Below, piece by piece: positions 36,958 to 47,272 of a stretch of DNA of 64,000 bases; the stretch's first letter is position 1, and every line of letters starts with the position of its first letter. Origin of the DNA: Betaproteobacteria bacterium (lineage in GTDB: Bacteria; Pseudomonadota; Gammaproteobacteria; Burkholderiales; WYBJ01); the NCBI GenBank assembly GCA_009377585.1, contig WHTS01000002.1:97097-161096 (forward strand), read 5' to 3'. The position numbers and the translations under genes are program-made. Under the pieces are notes generated by a model. That model worked only from the letters and a program-made list of their open reading frames with translations, did no database searches and was not told where the DNA came from.

Positions 36958-38448
36958 TTGCATAGTTCGTTCGAAAGTCTCGGACTCGCGCCGGCGTTGA
37001 TGCGCGCGGTTGCCGAACAAGGCTATACCGTCCCCACTCCGATCCAGGCGAAAGCCATTCCGGCCGTCCTCGCCGGACACGATATCCTGGCTGCGGCCCA
37101 GACCGGAACGGGTAAGACCGCGGCCTTCACCTTGCCGCTGCTGCACCGATTGGCGCACGGGGCCACCACCAGCACTTCGCCCGCCCGCCATCCCATTCGC
37201 GTTCTCGTGCTCACCCCGACACGCGAGCTTGCGGCCCAGATCCAGGAGAGCGTGCGAGGGTACGGCCGCCATCTGCCGATCCGCTCCACCGTGGTTTATG
37301 GCGGCGTGGGCATGACGCCGCAGGTCGACGTGCTGCGCCGGGGCGTGGACATTCTGGTCGCGACGCCCGGTCGGCTGCTCGATCATGCCTCGCAAAAGAC
37401 CGTCGACTTGTCGCGCGTGGAAGTCCTGGTGCTGGACGAAGCCGATCGCATGCTCGACATGGGATTCATTCGCGACATCCGCCGTATCCTCGCGCTGCTG
37501 CCGGCGAAACGGCAGAACCTGCTCTTCTCGGCCACCTTCTCGGCCGAGATCCGGCGTCTGGCCGACGGATTGCTGAACGCTCCGGTCACCATCGAGGTCG
37601 CGCGCCGCAATGCCGAGGCCGAGCTGGTGACACAGCGCATCCATCAGGTATCCCAGGATCGCAAGCGCCACGCGCTCGCGCATCTCGTGCGCACCGGAGG
37701 CTGGAACCAGGTGCTGGTCTTCACGCGCACCAAACACGGCGCGAACCGGCTGGCCGAGCAGCTCGACCGCGAGGGGATCACGGCCTCGGCGATCCACGGC
37801 AACAAGAGCCAGCCGCAGCGGCTCAAGGCCCTGGCCGAATTCAAGCAAGGCGCCGTGCGGGTCCTGGTCGCCACCGATATCGCCGCCCGTGGGCTCGATA
37901 TCGAAGCGCTGCCGCACGTGGTCAACTTCGACCTGCCGCACGTGGCCGAGGACTACGTCCATCGCATCGGGCGCACCGGCCGCGCCGGCTTGAGCGGGGA
38001 AGCGATTTCGCTGGTGAGCCCCGAAGAGCGTTCCGAGCTGGCGGCGATCGAAAAGCTGATCGGGCGCCGGATCGAGCGCCTGCCGATTCCGGGCTGGGAG
38101 CCGTCGCACGCGCCGGCAGCGCAGTCCCTGCCGACGCCGGAACGCGCGAAGCCCTTGCCGGCGAACGCGCCGCGGGACCGGGCGCGGAGGCCGAAGGCGA
38201 GCACCCCTCGACCCGAGCATCGACCCGAGCATCGGTCCGAGCGCCGGCCCGACCATCGGCCCGAGCGCCAGGCGCCGCGATCGCATCCGGAGAGCTCGGT
38301 CATCTCGAGCGAATCGAGGGCGCACGAGCCCCGACGGCCGAATCCGCCGCGCCCGCACGCCGCCGCCCAAGAATCGCGCCCGCCGCAGCGACCACGCGTC
38401 GGTGCGCTGCTCGGTGCGCTGCCCGCGGCTCGCGACGAGCGCAGCTAG
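36958..38448 (+). CDS. rhlE: RhlE-type DEAD-box RNA helicase
   Basis: This 496-residue helicase has Q motif [14 protein letters not shown], motif I AQTGTGKT, motif [11 protein letters not shown], motif III SATFS and the C-terminal motif [12 protein letters not shown]. RhlE helicases remodel RNA in ribosome assembly and mRNA decay. The start is TTG at 36958 ([11 protein letters not shown] follows) with CAGGAG seven bases upstream. The last 130 residues are a disordered Arg/Pro/His/Glu tail with repeated RPEHR-like units, likely RNA-binding. Confidence 0.92.
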   Translation: MHSSFESLGLAPALMRAVAEQGYTVPTPIQAKAIPAVLAGHDILAAAQTGTGKTAAFTLPLLHRLAHGATTSTSPARHPIRVLVLTPTRELAAQIQESVRGYGRHLPIRSTVVYGGVGMTPQVDVLRRGVDILVATPGRLLDHASQKTVDLSRVEVLVLDEADRMLDMGFIRDIRRILALLPAKRQNLLFSATFSAEIRRLADGLLNAPVTIEVARRNAEAELVTQRIHQVSQDRKRHALAHLVRTGGWNQVLVFTRTKHGANRLAEQLDREGITASAIHGNKSQPQRLKALAEFKQGAVRVLVATDIAARGLDIEALPHVVNFDLPHVAEDYVHRIGRTGRAGLSGEAISLVSPEERSELAAIEKLIGRRIERLPIPGWEPSHAPAAQSLPTPERAKPLPANAPRDRARRPKASTPRPEHRPEHRSERRPDHRPERQAPRSHPESSVISSESRAHEPRRPNPPRPHAAAQESRPPQRPRVGALLGALPAARDERS

Positions 38449-38454
38449 CGCAAT

Positions 38455-38568
38455 TCCCCTCCGCTCGAGGAGGGGTGTCGGCGCAGCCGACGGGGTGGTG
38501 TGGTTTTGCTGTAAACCACCCCGTCCGCGACATTGTCGCGTCCCGCCCCTCCTTGACAAGAAGGGGAA
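38455..38568. repeat. Dispersed palindromic repeat, copy A
   Basis: This 114-base element lies between convergent rhlE and the FAH-family gene. It is built from hairpins CCCCTCC...GGAGGGG, TCGGC-GCA-GCCGA, GGGGTGGT...ACCACCCC and GCGAC-ATT-GTCGC, ending with CCCCTCCTTG-ACAAG-AAGGGG. The same blocks recur at 41563-41783 and 52070-52184. It probably acts as a two-way transcription end or a REP-like element. Confidence 0.85.
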
Positions 38569-38598
38569 GCAACCAGCGATCTAGACAGGGCCTGCGCG

Positions 38599-39525
38599 CT
38601 ACGCCAGGATCACTTCCAGTGTGCCGAGCTTGTCGATCGTGGTCGCGACCTTGTCGCCGGGCTTCAACCACACGCGCTTGTCCTGCGGATAGCCCAGGAT
38701 CACGCCCGACGGCGTACCGGTGAAGATGATGTCGCCGGGCTTGAGTGTGAGGTAGCGCGATGAGTAGCTCACGATCTGCTTGCAATCGTAGATCATGTCG
38801 GAGGTGTTCTCCGACTGGCGCAGCTCGCCGTTGACGTGCGTCTCGACTTGAAGCGCGTTCGGGTTCGGGATCTGGTCGGCGGTCACGAGCCACGGTCCGA
38901 TCGGGGCGAAGCCATCCTGCATCTTGCCCAGCATCCACTGGCTGGTGCGCATCTGCAGCTCGCGCGTCGAGAGATCGTTGCCGTTGCAGTAGCCGAACAC
39001 GTACTTGAGCGCATCGGCCTCGCTCACGTTGACCGCCTTGCGGCCGATGACGATCACCAGCTCCACCTCGTAGTCGAACTGGCTGGCCAGATCGCGCGGC
39101 AGCACCTTGATCTTCGCCCCGTGGCCGGAAAGCGCGTTGTTGAACTTGCTGAAAAGAATCGGCACCGGCGGGATCGGCATGCCGGCCTCTTCCGCGTGCT
39201 TGCGGTAGTTGAGCCCCACGCACAGGATCTTCTCGGGGCGCGGGACCACCGGGCCGAAGCGCGCGCGGCTTTCAGAAACCAGCACGCTGCGGCCTCGCTT
39301 GTCGTCGAGCGCCTTGCCGACCAGCTTCGCCAGCGGCGCGCAGTCGGCCCCTTCGATCACGGCGTGGATGTCGGTCGGCGCCTTGATGCGGAAGAGCGCG
39401 GAGGCCCGGCCCACGTCCAGGATCCCACGCTCGGTCCGGACACCGAGACCGCCGCTCGCCAGCGTGCAGAACGTCATGTTGCGCGCCCGCATCGCCCGGG
39501 CGGGTTTCTTCGTCTTCGTCGCCAT
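38599..39525 (-). CDS. Fumarylacetoacetate hydrolase-family protein
   Basis: This 308-residue protein has the FAH catalytic core: KILCVGLNYRKHAEEAG, the metal-binding DYEVELVIVIG and the late GDIIFTGTPSGV. Family members hydrolyse or decarboxylate beta-diketo acids in aromatic catabolism, or act as acylpyruvases. An N-terminal domain of about 95 residues precedes the core. The start at 39525 has GGAGGGAG just upstream. Substrate unknown; the catabolic genes at 41.8-49 kb are not contiguous with it. Confidence 0.88.
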   Translation of the reverse strand: MATKTKKPARAMRARNMTFCTLASGGLGVRTERGILDVGRASALFRIKAPTDIHAVIEGADCAPLAKLVGKALDDKRGRSVLVSESRARFGPVVPRPEKILCVGLNYRKHAEEAGMPIPPVPILFSKFNNALSGHGAKIKVLPRDLASQFDYEVELVIVIGRKAVNVSEADALKYVFGYCNGNDLSTRELQMRTSQWMLGKMQDGFAPIGPWLVTADQIPNPNALQVETHVNGELRQSENTSDMIYDCKQIVSYSSRYLTLKPGDIIFTGTPSGVILGYPQDKRVWLKPGDKVATTIDKLGTLEVILA

Positions 39526-39880
39526 CACTCCCTCCGTTGTCGATAGTGTCGTGCGCCCTGCCGGACCCGGTATCCGCTCTCTCGGACTCGGTGTCCAGTA
39601 TCGAGGACTCCATGTCACGTATCGCGATCAGGTGTCCGATGTTTCGGCCCCAGCGTTCGATGCCTCCGTCGCACCGCCCTCAAGGCGGCGAGTCAATCAT
39701 ACCGGGCAGGGAGCGTCAACGCTCGCTTGCAGGCAGCGCCCGGGATGTAGTGATTGCCTCGCGCCTGGGCGTCGGTTGCTCCGCCCCGGTAGAATGAGAC
39801 CTCCCTGAAGTCCCGGTCAGGCGCATTTGCTCACATCCGCCGCGGCCGGCCTTGCTTACCCTCTCACTCGGAAATTTCGA
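39526..39880. other. Divergent region FAH-family gene / ettA
   Basis: This 355-base gap has no convincing gene. A TAGAAT at 39790-39795 could be the -10 for ettA, but no -35 is visible at the right distance. The region 39560-39620 has a loosely repeated GG(A/T)(C/A)TC(G/C)GTGTCC-like pattern of no clear meaning. Confidence 0.4.
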
Positions 39881-41554
39881 ATGGCCCAGTTCGTCTACAC
39901 CATGCGGCGCGTCTCCAGGGTCGTGCCGCCCAAGCGAGTCATCCTCAAGGACATCTCGCTGTCCTTTTTCCCCGGCGCCAAGATCGGCGTGCTCGGATTG
40001 AACGGCTCAGGCAAGTCGAGCCTGCTCCGGATCATGGCCGGTGTCGACAAGGAGTACGACGGCGAGGCGATCCCGATGCCCGATATGCGCATCGGCTTCC
40101 TGCCGCAGGAGCCGCACCTCGACGAGTCCAAGGATGTGCGCGGCAACGTGGAGGAAGGGATGGCAGAAACGCTGGCGCTCATCCATCGCTTCAACCAGAT
40201 CAGCGAGCAATTCGCCCAGCCGATGGACGACGAGGCGATGGCGAAGCTGCTGGAGGAACAGGGCGAGCTGCAGGCGAAGCTCGATGCCGCGCAGGGCTGG
40301 GAAGTCGAGCGCCGGCTGGAAATCGCTGCCGACGCCCTGCGCCTTCCGCCGTGGGACGCGGCGGTCGGCACCCTGTCCGGCGGCGAGCGCCGGCGTGTTG
40401 CGCTTTGCCGGCTGCTCCTGTCCGAGCCGGACATGCTGCTCCTGGACGAGCCCACCAACCACCTCGATGCGCTGTCGGTGCAGTGGCTCGAGCAGTACCT
40501 GGAGCGCTATCCCGGCACGGTCATCGCCGTCACCCACGATCGTTACTTCCTCGACAACGTCGCCGGCTGGATTCTCGAGCTCGACCGCGGCCACGGCATC
40601 CCGTGGGAAGGCAACTACTCGTCGTGGCTGGAACAGAAGGAACAGCGCCTCGAGATCGAGGCCAAACAGGAAGTCGCGCGCATCAAGGCGATGAAGCAGG
40701 AGCTGGAATGGGTGCGCGCCAATCCCAAGGCGCGGCAAGCCAAGAGCAAGGCACGCCTTGCCCGCTTCGAAGAGCTATCGTCCAGCGAGTACCAGGCGCG
40801 CAACGAGACCAACGAGATCTACATTCCGCCCGGGCCGCGCCTGGGCGATCTGGTTGTCGAAGCCGAGGGGCTGAGCAAGTCGTTCGGCGACAAGCTCCTG
40901 TTCGAGGGGCTGAGCTTCAAGCTGCCGCCCGGCGGCATCGTCGGCGTGATCGGGCCCAACGGTGCGGGCAAGACGACGCTCTTTCGCATGCTGACCGGCC
41001 AGGAACAGCCCGACGCGGGGACATTGCGGATCGGGGACACGGTGCAGCTCGCCTACGTCGACCAGAGCCGCGACAGCCTGCGTGCGGACAGGACCGTGTG
41101 GGAGGAAATCTCCGACGGGCTCGACAACATCCAGGTGGGCAACTATCAGACGTCCAGCCGTGGCTACGTCGCGCGCTTCAACTTCCGCGGCGCCGACCAG
41201 CAGAAGCCGGTAGGCGAGCTATCCGGCGGCGAGCGCAACCGGGTGCATCTCGCCACGCTGCTCAAGAGCGGCGGCAACGTCCTGCTGCTGGACGAGCCGA
41301 CCAACGACCTCGACGTGGAGACGCTGCGCGCGCTGGAAGAGGCGCTGCTGGACTTCCCGGGATGCGCCGTCGTCATTTCGCACGATCGCTGGTTCCTCGA
41401 CCGGATCGCGACCCACATGCTCGCCTTCGAGGGCGACAGCGGCGTAACGTGGTTCGAGGGCAACTACGCCGACTATGTCGCCCACCGGCGCAAGCGCCTC
41501 GGTGACGACGCCGACAACCCGCACAGGATTCGCTACAAGGGGCTTATGGGGTAA
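39881..41554 (+). CDS. ettA: EttA energy-dependent translational throttle (ABC-F)
   Basis: This 557-residue ABC-F protein (E. coli EttA 555) binds the ribosomal E site and gates elongation according to the ATP/ADP ratio. Two ATPase domains are complete. The first has [26 protein letters not shown] and [11 protein letters not shown]; the second has [25 protein letters not shown] and [11 protein letters not shown]. The arm and PtIM linker ([20 protein letters not shown]) separate them. The start [19 protein letters not shown] is the family start. Confidence 0.97.
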   Translation: MAQFVYTMRRVSRVVPPKRVILKDISLSFFPGAKIGVLGLNGSGKSSLLRIMAGVDKEYDGEAIPMPDMRIGFLPQEPHLDESKDVRGNVEEGMAETLALIHRFNQISEQFAQPMDDEAMAKLLEEQGELQAKLDAAQGWEVERRLEIAADALRLPPWDAAVGTLSGGERRRVALCRLLLSEPDMLLLDEPTNHLDALSVQWLEQYLERYPGTVIAVTHDRYFLDNVAGWILELDRGHGIPWEGNYSSWLEQKEQRLEIEAKQEVARIKAMKQELEWVRANPKARQAKSKARLARFEELSSSEYQARNETNEIYIPPGPRLGDLVVEAEGLSKSFGDKLLFEGLSFKLPPGGIVGVIGPNGAGKTTLFRMLTGQEQPDAGTLRIGDTVQLAYVDQSRDSLRADRTVWEEISDGLDNIQVGNYQTSSRGYVARFNFRGADQQKPVGELSGGERNRVHLATLLKSGGNVLLLDEPTNDLDVETLRALEEALLDFPGCAVVISHDRWFLDRIATHMLAFEGDSGVTWFEGNYADYVAHRRKRLGDDADNPHRIRYKGLMG

Positions 41555-41562
41555 CACGGATA

Positions 41563-41783
41563 CACCACACCACCCCGGCGCTGCGCGCCACCCCTCCTCA
41601 TGAGCAGTATTAGCCCGCAGGCGGGCAGGCGCGGCTAAGAAACCTGGTTGGGTTTCTTGAGAGAGGAGGGGAATGCCTTGGTCATTTGCACGCCATCCCT
41701 TCTTATGGCAGGAGGGGAATGCCGGAGTCATTTCCCCTCCTGCCAAGGAGGGGCGGGACGTGCGGCTGCACGGACGGGGTGGT
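41563..41783. repeat. Dispersed palindromic repeat, copy B with nested insertion
   Basis: This copy lies between convergent ettA and the alpha/beta hydrolase gene. It shares CACACCACCCC, ACCCCTCCTC...GAGGAGGGG and CCCCTCCTGCCAAGGAGGGG, then CGGGACG and GGACGGGGTGGT, with copy C. About 55 extra bases (41605-41658) sit in the tip of the first hairpin and contain a second perfect stem, AAGAAACC-6-GGTTTCTT. A GGAGGGGAATGCC block is duplicated within it. Confidence 0.85.
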
Positions 41784-41789
41784 CAAGCG

Positions 41790-42983
41790 CTACCGCGTGA
41801 GCACACTCTCGACCCAATCCCACATATAAGCCACCCCGATGCTCACGTTGTCGATCTGGCAGTGGTGATAGCCGCCCTCCTCGCGCGAGAACACCTTGAG
41901 CGTCTTGTTCTTCGAGCCGACCGCGTCGAAGCACTTCTGTGCGATCGCAAGCGGGATCTGTTCGTCGCCTTCGCCGTGCACGAGCAGGAACGGGCAGGTG
42001 ATTTTCTGCACCACGCCGTCGAGCCGAAAACCTTCCAGCCGCTGCATCGCTTCATCGCGCGTATCGACGTTGAAGATCCACAGCAGATGTCGCCAGGGCA
42101 CCGATAGCGACGGAGAATTGCCCGCATCCAGCTTATCGAAGCGCTCCTTCCACACCTGCCAGTAGTCCCACTGCGCGCCCCACGCCACGCAGCAGGCGAA
42201 GCGTTGCTCGAACGCGCAAGCGCGCGGTGCATAGTAGCCGCCGAGACTGATCGCCATGACACCGATGCGCTTGGCATCGATCTCCGGGCGCGCGGCGAGA
42301 TACTCGTAGGCGGCAGCTGCGTAGCTTTCGGTGTCGTGACGCAGATAGAGACCGCGAAAGCGCACGCTCTCGCCGTTGCCCGGACCGTCGACGATCAGGC
42401 ACGCGATGCCGCGCGCGACCAGGTCCGGGACGCCCTTGAAATACTGGATCTCCTTGGTGACATCGAAGCCGTCGAAGAACACCATGGCGGGCGCCTTGCC
42501 GGACGACCTGCCCGCGACCGGCTCGGCGTGCACGAGCACGGCCGGCAGGCTGCTTCCCTCGAACGGAATCTCGACGTGCTCGATGCGCGGGCGCGCGAGG
42601 TTGCGCGCGGCATCCCGGAAGCATTCGACGCCGCGCCGATAGGCATCGAGCCCCTCGCTCTTGGGCTGCAGAAAGCGCTCGCCGACGTGGTAGTAGTTGG
42701 CTGCGCGCAGCAGGTACGTGGCCGCGGTCGCCTTGCGTCCCGCGGTGAGATGCGCGCGCCCCGCCGCCTCCACCGCCGCCGCTTCGCGCGCCCACTCGCG
42801 AAACCACGCTGCATCGTCGCCCACACGATCGCGCAGGCGCAGCCCAATCCGGTTCACTTCCCCGATTTCCGCTCCGCCCCACGGCGCGGCGTTGAGCCCG
42901 ATCAACACGCCGTGCGACCAGCGGTAGTCCTGCGGAAAATACATGAAGGACAATTCTTGCCGCGCGGCCTGGCTGGCAGTCAT
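41790..42983 (-). CDS. Alpha/beta hydrolase with helical cap (C-C hydrolase/esterase-like)
   Basis: This 397-residue protein has an N-terminal helical region of about 140 residues and an alpha/beta-hydrolase fold. The nucleophile Ser is in VMAISLGGYY, where the usual first Gly of GxSxG is Ala. Late elements LLVHGEGDEQIPL (Asp) and EEGGYHHCQ (His) complete a triad. The layout resembles the 2,6-dihydroxypseudooxynicotine hydrolase/FrsA-type branch, which includes C-C bond hydrolases. A similar gene lies at 45932-47146. The start at 42983 has GGAGGAG upstream. It is divergent from the ThDP enzyme gene. Confidence 0.8.
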   Translation of the reverse strand: MTASQAARQELSFMYFPQDYRWSHGVLIGLNAAPWGGAEIGEVNRIGLRLRDRVGDDAAWFREWAREAAAVEAAGRAHLTAGRKATAATYLLRAANYYHVGERFLQPKSEGLDAYRRGVECFRDAARNLARPRIEHVEIPFEGSSLPAVLVHAEPVAGRSSGKAPAMVFFDGFDVTKEIQYFKGVPDLVARGIACLIVDGPGNGESVRFRGLYLRHDTESYAAAAYEYLAARPEIDAKRIGVMAISLGGYYAPRACAFEQRFACCVAWGAQWDYWQVWKERFDKLDAGNSPSLSVPWRHLLWIFNVDTRDEAMQRLEGFRLDGVVQKITCPFLLVHGEGDEQIPLAIAQKCFDAVGSKNKTLKVFSREEGGYHHCQIDNVSIGVAYMWDWVESVLTR

Positions 42984-43097
42984 CGCTTCTCTCCTCCACG
43001 GGCATTGCGCGATCGGGGCCATTGTACGCGAGCAGACTGGCGTGGATTCGCGCTATGATGCTCGCTCACTTCGGCATGCCGACACTGCGAGGCAACC

Positions 43098-44645
43098 ATG
43101 AACGGCGCAGAGAGCCTGGTGCGCACGTTGATCGCGTCCGACGTCAACGTCTGTTTCGCCAACCCGGGCACGTCCGAGATGCACTTCGTCGCCGCGCTCG
43201 ACCGCGTGGAAGGTATCCGTTGCGTGCTCGGCCTGTTCGAGGGCGTGGTGACCGGTGCGGCCGACACGTACTACCGGCTTGCCGAGAAGCCTGCCTCCAC
43301 CCTCCTGCACCTCGGCCCTGGCCTCGGCAACGGCATTTCAAACCTGCACAACGCGAAGAAGGCACGCTCGGGCATCGTCAACATCGTCGGCGAGCACGCC
43401 GGCTATCACATCAAGCACGACGCGCCGCTTACCGCCGACATCGAAGGCATCGCGCGTCCGGTGTCGCACTGGCTCAAGACCTCGCCCGACGCGCGCAGTG
43501 TCGCCGGCGACGGAGCGGCTGCGGTCGAAGCGGCCCGCACCCCGCCCGGCTGCATCGCCACCTTGATCCTGCCCGCCGACACCGCCTGGGGCGAGGCCGA
43601 CGGACCGGTGACTGCCCGGCCGCCCGTGCCGCGGCGGCGAGTCGGTTCCGACGCGATCCAGGCGGGCGCGCGCGCGTTGCGCGCCGGGTCCGGCGCCGCC
43701 ATTCTGCTCGGCGGCGCGGCATTGCGTGGCCGCGCGCTGGAGATGGCCGGCCGCATCGCGGCCCGCACCGGCTGCAAGTTGTTTTCCGAGTTCAACACCG
43801 CGCGCGGCGAATGCGGCGCGGGGCGCGTGCATGCGCCGCGCCTGCCGTTCGTGGTCGACCAGGCGTTGGCGGCGCTCGCCGGAACGCGCGAGCTGGTCCT
43901 GGTCGGTGCGAAGACGCCGGTGTCGTTTTTCGCCTATCCGGGCAAGCCGAGCGTGCTCGTGCCCGAAGGCTGCAACGTGACCGAAGTGGCCGACGTGGGC
44001 ACGGATCTTTTGCATGCGCTGGAAGCGCTCGCCGACGAGCTCGGTGCCACGCGCACGGCGCCGGCCGGGATATGCGTCTACGAGCCGCCGCAAGCGCCAA
44101 CCGGGGAGCCGACGCCCGACGGCGTCTGCGCCGTCCTCGGCGCACTCCTCCCCGAGAACGCCATCGTCTGCGATGAAGGCATCACGACCGGACGCAACAT
44201 CGGCCGGTTTCTGGAGAGTGCCGCGCCGCACGATTTCCTGAGCATCATGGGCGGATCCATCGGCTGGGGATTGCCGGCCGGGCTCGGGGCGGCGCTCGCA
44301 GCGCCCGATCGCAAGGTGTTCGTGCTCGAAGGCGACGGCAGCGCGATGTACACCCACCAGGCGTTGTGGACCATGGCGCGCGAGAATCTCGACGTCACGA
44401 TGCTGATCTGCGCCAACCGCTCCTATCGCATCCTCGAGCACGAATTCAAGAATGTCGGCGCGGGTCAGCCGGGTGTTCGCGCGCGCGACATGCTCACCCT
44501 CGATCGCCCCTACCCCGACTGGCTGGCCCTGGCGCGCGGCTTCGGCGTCGAGGCGGGACGCGCCAGCAGCCTGGAAGAGCTTGCCCGAGAGCTCAAGCAT
44601 GGCTTCGCAGCCAGCGGGCCGTACCTGATCGAATTGCTGATGTAG
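43098..44645 (+). CDS. ThDP-dependent acetolactate synthase/benzoylformate decarboxylase-like enzyme
   Basis: This 515-residue thiamine-diphosphate enzyme has the N-terminal pyrimidine-binding domain with the catalytic Glu in LGLFEGVVTGAADTY. The C-terminal ThDP/Mg motif is GDGSAMYTH...NR. It is shorter than AHAS large subunits (about 570), and no regulatory subunit gene is adjacent. Oxo-acid decarboxylation or carboligation in catabolism is therefore more likely than branched-chain amino acid synthesis. It heads a plus-strand run with the monooxygenase and second hydrolase genes. Confidence 0.87.
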   Translation: MNGAESLVRTLIASDVNVCFANPGTSEMHFVAALDRVEGIRCVLGLFEGVVTGAADTYYRLAEKPASTLLHLGPGLGNGISNLHNAKKARSGIVNIVGEHAGYHIKHDAPLTADIEGIARPVSHWLKTSPDARSVAGDGAAAVEAARTPPGCIATLILPADTAWGEADGPVTARPPVPRRRVGSDAIQAGARALRAGSGAAILLGGAALRGRALEMAGRIAARTGCKLFSEFNTARGECGAGRVHAPRLPFVVDQALAALAGTRELVLVGAKTPVSFFAYPGKPSVLVPEGCNVTEVADVGTDLLHALEALADELGATRTAPAGICVYEPPQAPTGEPTPDGVCAVLGALLPENAIVCDEGITTGRNIGRFLESAAPHDFLSIMGGSIGWGLPAGLGAALAAPDRKVFVLEGDGSAMYTHQALWTMARENLDVTMLICANRSYRILEHEFKNVGAGQPGVRARDMLTLDRPYPDWLALARGFGVEAGRASSLEELARELKHGFAASGPYLIELLM

Positions 44646-44671
44646 CGCATGCACCCGACAGCGACTATGCG

Positions 44672-45877
44672 ATGGACATAAGAGAATCGGACCGGCGCTT
44701 CGACAGCGTCTCTCACGAAGAGGCAATCCGTCGTGCACAGCACCTGATCCCCCTGCTGCGCGATCAGGCTCCGGCATGCGAGCGCGACCGGCGCCTGACG
44801 CAACCGGTGATGCAGGCGCTGCACACGACGGGATTGCTGCGCTTCCTGCAGCCGAAGGCGTGGGGCGGCATGGAGCTGCCTTTCGTGGCCTATTTCGACA
44901 TCACCGAGATGCTCTCGCGCGGCGACATCTCGACCGGCTGGGTGGTGGCGAACCTCGGTTCGCATCATCGCAACCTGGTCTGGTGGCCCGAGCAGGCGCA
45001 GAAGGAAGTATGGGGCGCGAATCCCGATGCCGGCATCGCCTCCGGGATCGCCTACCAGCAGGGGCGCGCCCGCGCCGTCGACGGCGGGCTCATGGTCGGG
45101 GGCCAGTGGAGTTTCGCTTCCGGCATCGACCACTCGGAATGGAGCATGCTCGCGTGCACCGTGCACGCGCACGACAAGCCGGTCGACTGGATCTATGCGC
45201 TCGTGCCGAGCAGCGAGTACGAGGTGATCGACGACTGGCATGTCCTCGGCATGTGCGCCACCGGCAGCAAGAGCGTGCGCTGCAAGGACGTGTTCGTGCC
45301 CGCACATCGGGTCCTGTCGATGCACGTCGCGCGTCCCGGTCATACATGGCCCGGGCTCGAAGTGCACCGCAATCCGCACTACCGGATCCCGACCAGCGCG
45401 CTCGGCGGCCACACCATCGGCGGCTGCATGGTGGGCAATGCGCGCAATGCGCTGGAGACCTGCATCGCGCTGGTGAAGGAGCGCAGCACCAGCTACACGG
45501 GCGCGCGCATGCGCGACTTCCAGACCGTGCAGCTGCGGATCTCACGCGCGGCAGCACAGGTCGACGCGGCCGCGCTGCTGATTCGCAACGATCTGCTCGA
45601 AGCCCAGGCGCTGTACGAAGCCGGCGGTGCGCTCGATGTCGAGGCGAAGTTGCGCTACAAGCGCAACTGCGCGCTGGGAAGCCGGCTGTGCGTGGAGGCG
45701 ATCGACTCGCTGCACGAGATGGCCGGCGCCAACGGCATCTACGACCATTTTCCGCTCGCGCGCATGTTCCGCGATGCGCGTGCCGCCGCCGGTCACTTCA
45801 GCTTCAGCCTGGATGCGCAGTTGCCGCCCTGGGCGCTGGTCGTTTTGGGCGGGGAGTTCAAGAGCCCGACGCTATGA
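44672..45877 (+). CDS. Acyl-CoA-dehydrogenase-fold flavin monooxygenase (group D, HpaB/HsaA/DszC-like)
   Basis: This 401-residue protein has the ACAD N-terminal helical domain (SHEEAIRRAQHLIPLLRDQA), a central beta domain (VGGQWSFASGIDHSEWSM) and a C-terminal four-helix domain (MRDFQTVQLRISRAAAQVD). The GQWSFASG pattern with no clear catalytic Glu base fits FMNH2-dependent two-component monooxygenases rather than dehydrogenases. A flavin reductase gene at 47727 could supply reduced flavin. It follows the ThDP gene by 26 bases. A hydroxylation step in aromatic or heterocycle breakdown is inferred. Confidence 0.82.
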   Translation: MDIRESDRRFDSVSHEEAIRRAQHLIPLLRDQAPACERDRRLTQPVMQALHTTGLLRFLQPKAWGGMELPFVAYFDITEMLSRGDISTGWVVANLGSHHRNLVWWPEQAQKEVWGANPDAGIASGIAYQQGRARAVDGGLMVGGQWSFASGIDHSEWSMLACTVHAHDKPVDWIYALVPSSEYEVIDDWHVLGMCATGSKSVRCKDVFVPAHRVLSMHVARPGHTWPGLEVHRNPHYRIPTSALGGHTIGGCMVGNARNALETCIALVKERSTSYTGARMRDFQTVQLRISRAAAQVDAAALLIRNDLLEAQALYEAGGALDVEAKLRYKRNCALGSRLCVEAIDSLHEMAGANGIYDHFPLARMFRDARAAAGHFSFSLDAQLPPWALVVLGGEFKSPTL

Positions 45878-45931
45878 CATAGACGGCCGCAACCGCAGTC
45901 GATGCGTCATCCGAACGAGGAGGAGCTTTCG

Positions 45932-47146
45932 ATGACAGCCAGCAAGCCCGATCGCGCGCGCCAGCTCGCCGCATTGCCGGTGAAGGCGAACGAGGACCCG
46001 TTCGTCGTTGCCACCGGCGGCTTCTACCGGCGCTGGTTCAACCTTGTCGACGACATCCAGCCGATCGTCGACACGGTGAAGACGCTAGAGAGCACCGAGG
46101 ACGAGGATTGGGTGCCGGCATGGAGCGCGGTTGCCGATCGCTACGAGCGCGAAGCGCAAGCCGCTGCCTCGGGTGGCGACAAGCAAGCCGCGCGCAACGC
46201 CTATCTGCACGCCAAGACCTATCTCAGCATCGCCCGCTTCCCCGCTCCATACCACTCCGGCTCGGCCATCTGTCCCGCCGCCATGGGACCGATCAAGGCG
46301 CGCGCCTACGAGCGCTATCTCGAATGCTTCCAAAGGGCGACCGCGTTGCTCGATCGGCCGCCGGAGCTCGTGCGCGTGCGGCGCGACGGCATGGAAGCGG
46401 TAGGCCATCTGCGTATCCCGTCTCATGCCTCGGCGTCCAAGCGCGTGCCCGCCGTTCTCGTCATGTGCGGCGCCGACATGTACAAGGAGGACCGCGAGAA
46501 GTATGCCGACGGCGCGATGACCGAGGGCCTGGCCTCGCTCGTGGTCGACGCGCCCGGCACCGGACAGACGACCTTCCCGCATGCGCCGGAAGCCATCGTC
46601 GCCTGGCAGGCGGCGCTGGATGCCTTGCAGGCGCGGCCGGAAATCGACGGCGCCCGGATCGCCGCATTCGGCGTGAGCCGTGGCGGGCTATGGGTCATGC
46701 GGCTGGCGGCGCTCGATGCCCGCATCAAGGGGGTGATCGCGGTCGCGCCGGGCGGCGTCGGCTACTGGGGAACGCCGGAGGAACGCGCGCAATGGCGCAA
46801 GGCCGCGTTCGAACGGGCGAAGAGCAACTGGTTCGGCCCGCGCGGCACGCGGCCGCTGCCGCACGAGCCGACCGAGGACGAGCAGCGGCAGGATTTCCTG
46901 CGCTGGTCGCTCAAGGACAACGTACTGCTCGACAAGCTGACCATGCCGATGTACCTGGTGAACGGCAAGGTCGATCACCTCACGCCGATCGGCAATCTTT
47001 ATCTCGCGCTCGAAAGCGGGCCGCCGACCGGCAGGGTCGCACGGGTCTATGCCGACGACGGCCATATCGCCGCCAAGAACGAACGCGAATGGGGACCGGC
47101 GGCGTGGAAGTGGCTGCGCGAGACGCTGGAGAGAACCGACGCTTGA
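45932..47146 (+). CDS. Alpha/beta hydrolase with helical cap, second copy
   Basis: This 404-residue protein has a long helical N-terminus (about 150 residues), then the hydrolase fold with nucleophile elbow AFGVSRGGLW. An Asp lies in NGKVDHLTPIG and a His in DDGHIAAKN near the end. Its layout parallels the 41790-42983 product, but the sequences have clearly diverged. A GGAGGAG site precedes the ATG at 45932. It ends the plus-strand run that began with the ThDP enzyme. Confidence 0.82.
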   Translation: MTASKPDRARQLAALPVKANEDPFVVATGGFYRRWFNLVDDIQPIVDTVKTLESTEDEDWVPAWSAVADRYEREAQAAASGGDKQAARNAYLHAKTYLSIARFPAPYHSGSAICPAAMGPIKARAYERYLECFQRATALLDRPPELVRVRRDGMEAVGHLRIPSHASASKRVPAVLVMCGADMYKEDREKYADGAMTEGLASLVVDAPGTGQTTFPHAPEAIVAWQAALDALQARPEIDGARIAAFGVSRGGLWVMRLAALDARIKGVIAVAPGGVGYWGTPEERAQWRKAAFERAKSNWFGPRGTRPLPHEPTEDEQRQDFLRWSLKDNVLLDKLTMPMYLVNGKVDHLTPIGNLYLALESGPPTGRVARVYADDGHIAAKNEREWGPAAWKWLRETLERTDA

Positions 47147-47272
47147 GCCGCGGCCGGCGGCTTATCCCTTGCGGTTGCCGGCCCTGTGTCGCTTGCGCGA
47201 AGGCGGCCTCAGGAAAATCAAAGGATATGGATTCCCGCCTGCACGCGAACGACGTTCTTCAGACCTTGCAGG

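Noticed and set aside
47206..47260. Degenerate GGATTCCCGCCTGC repeat
   Set aside because: It resembles a widespread intergenic palindrome but its second arm is too degraded to call.
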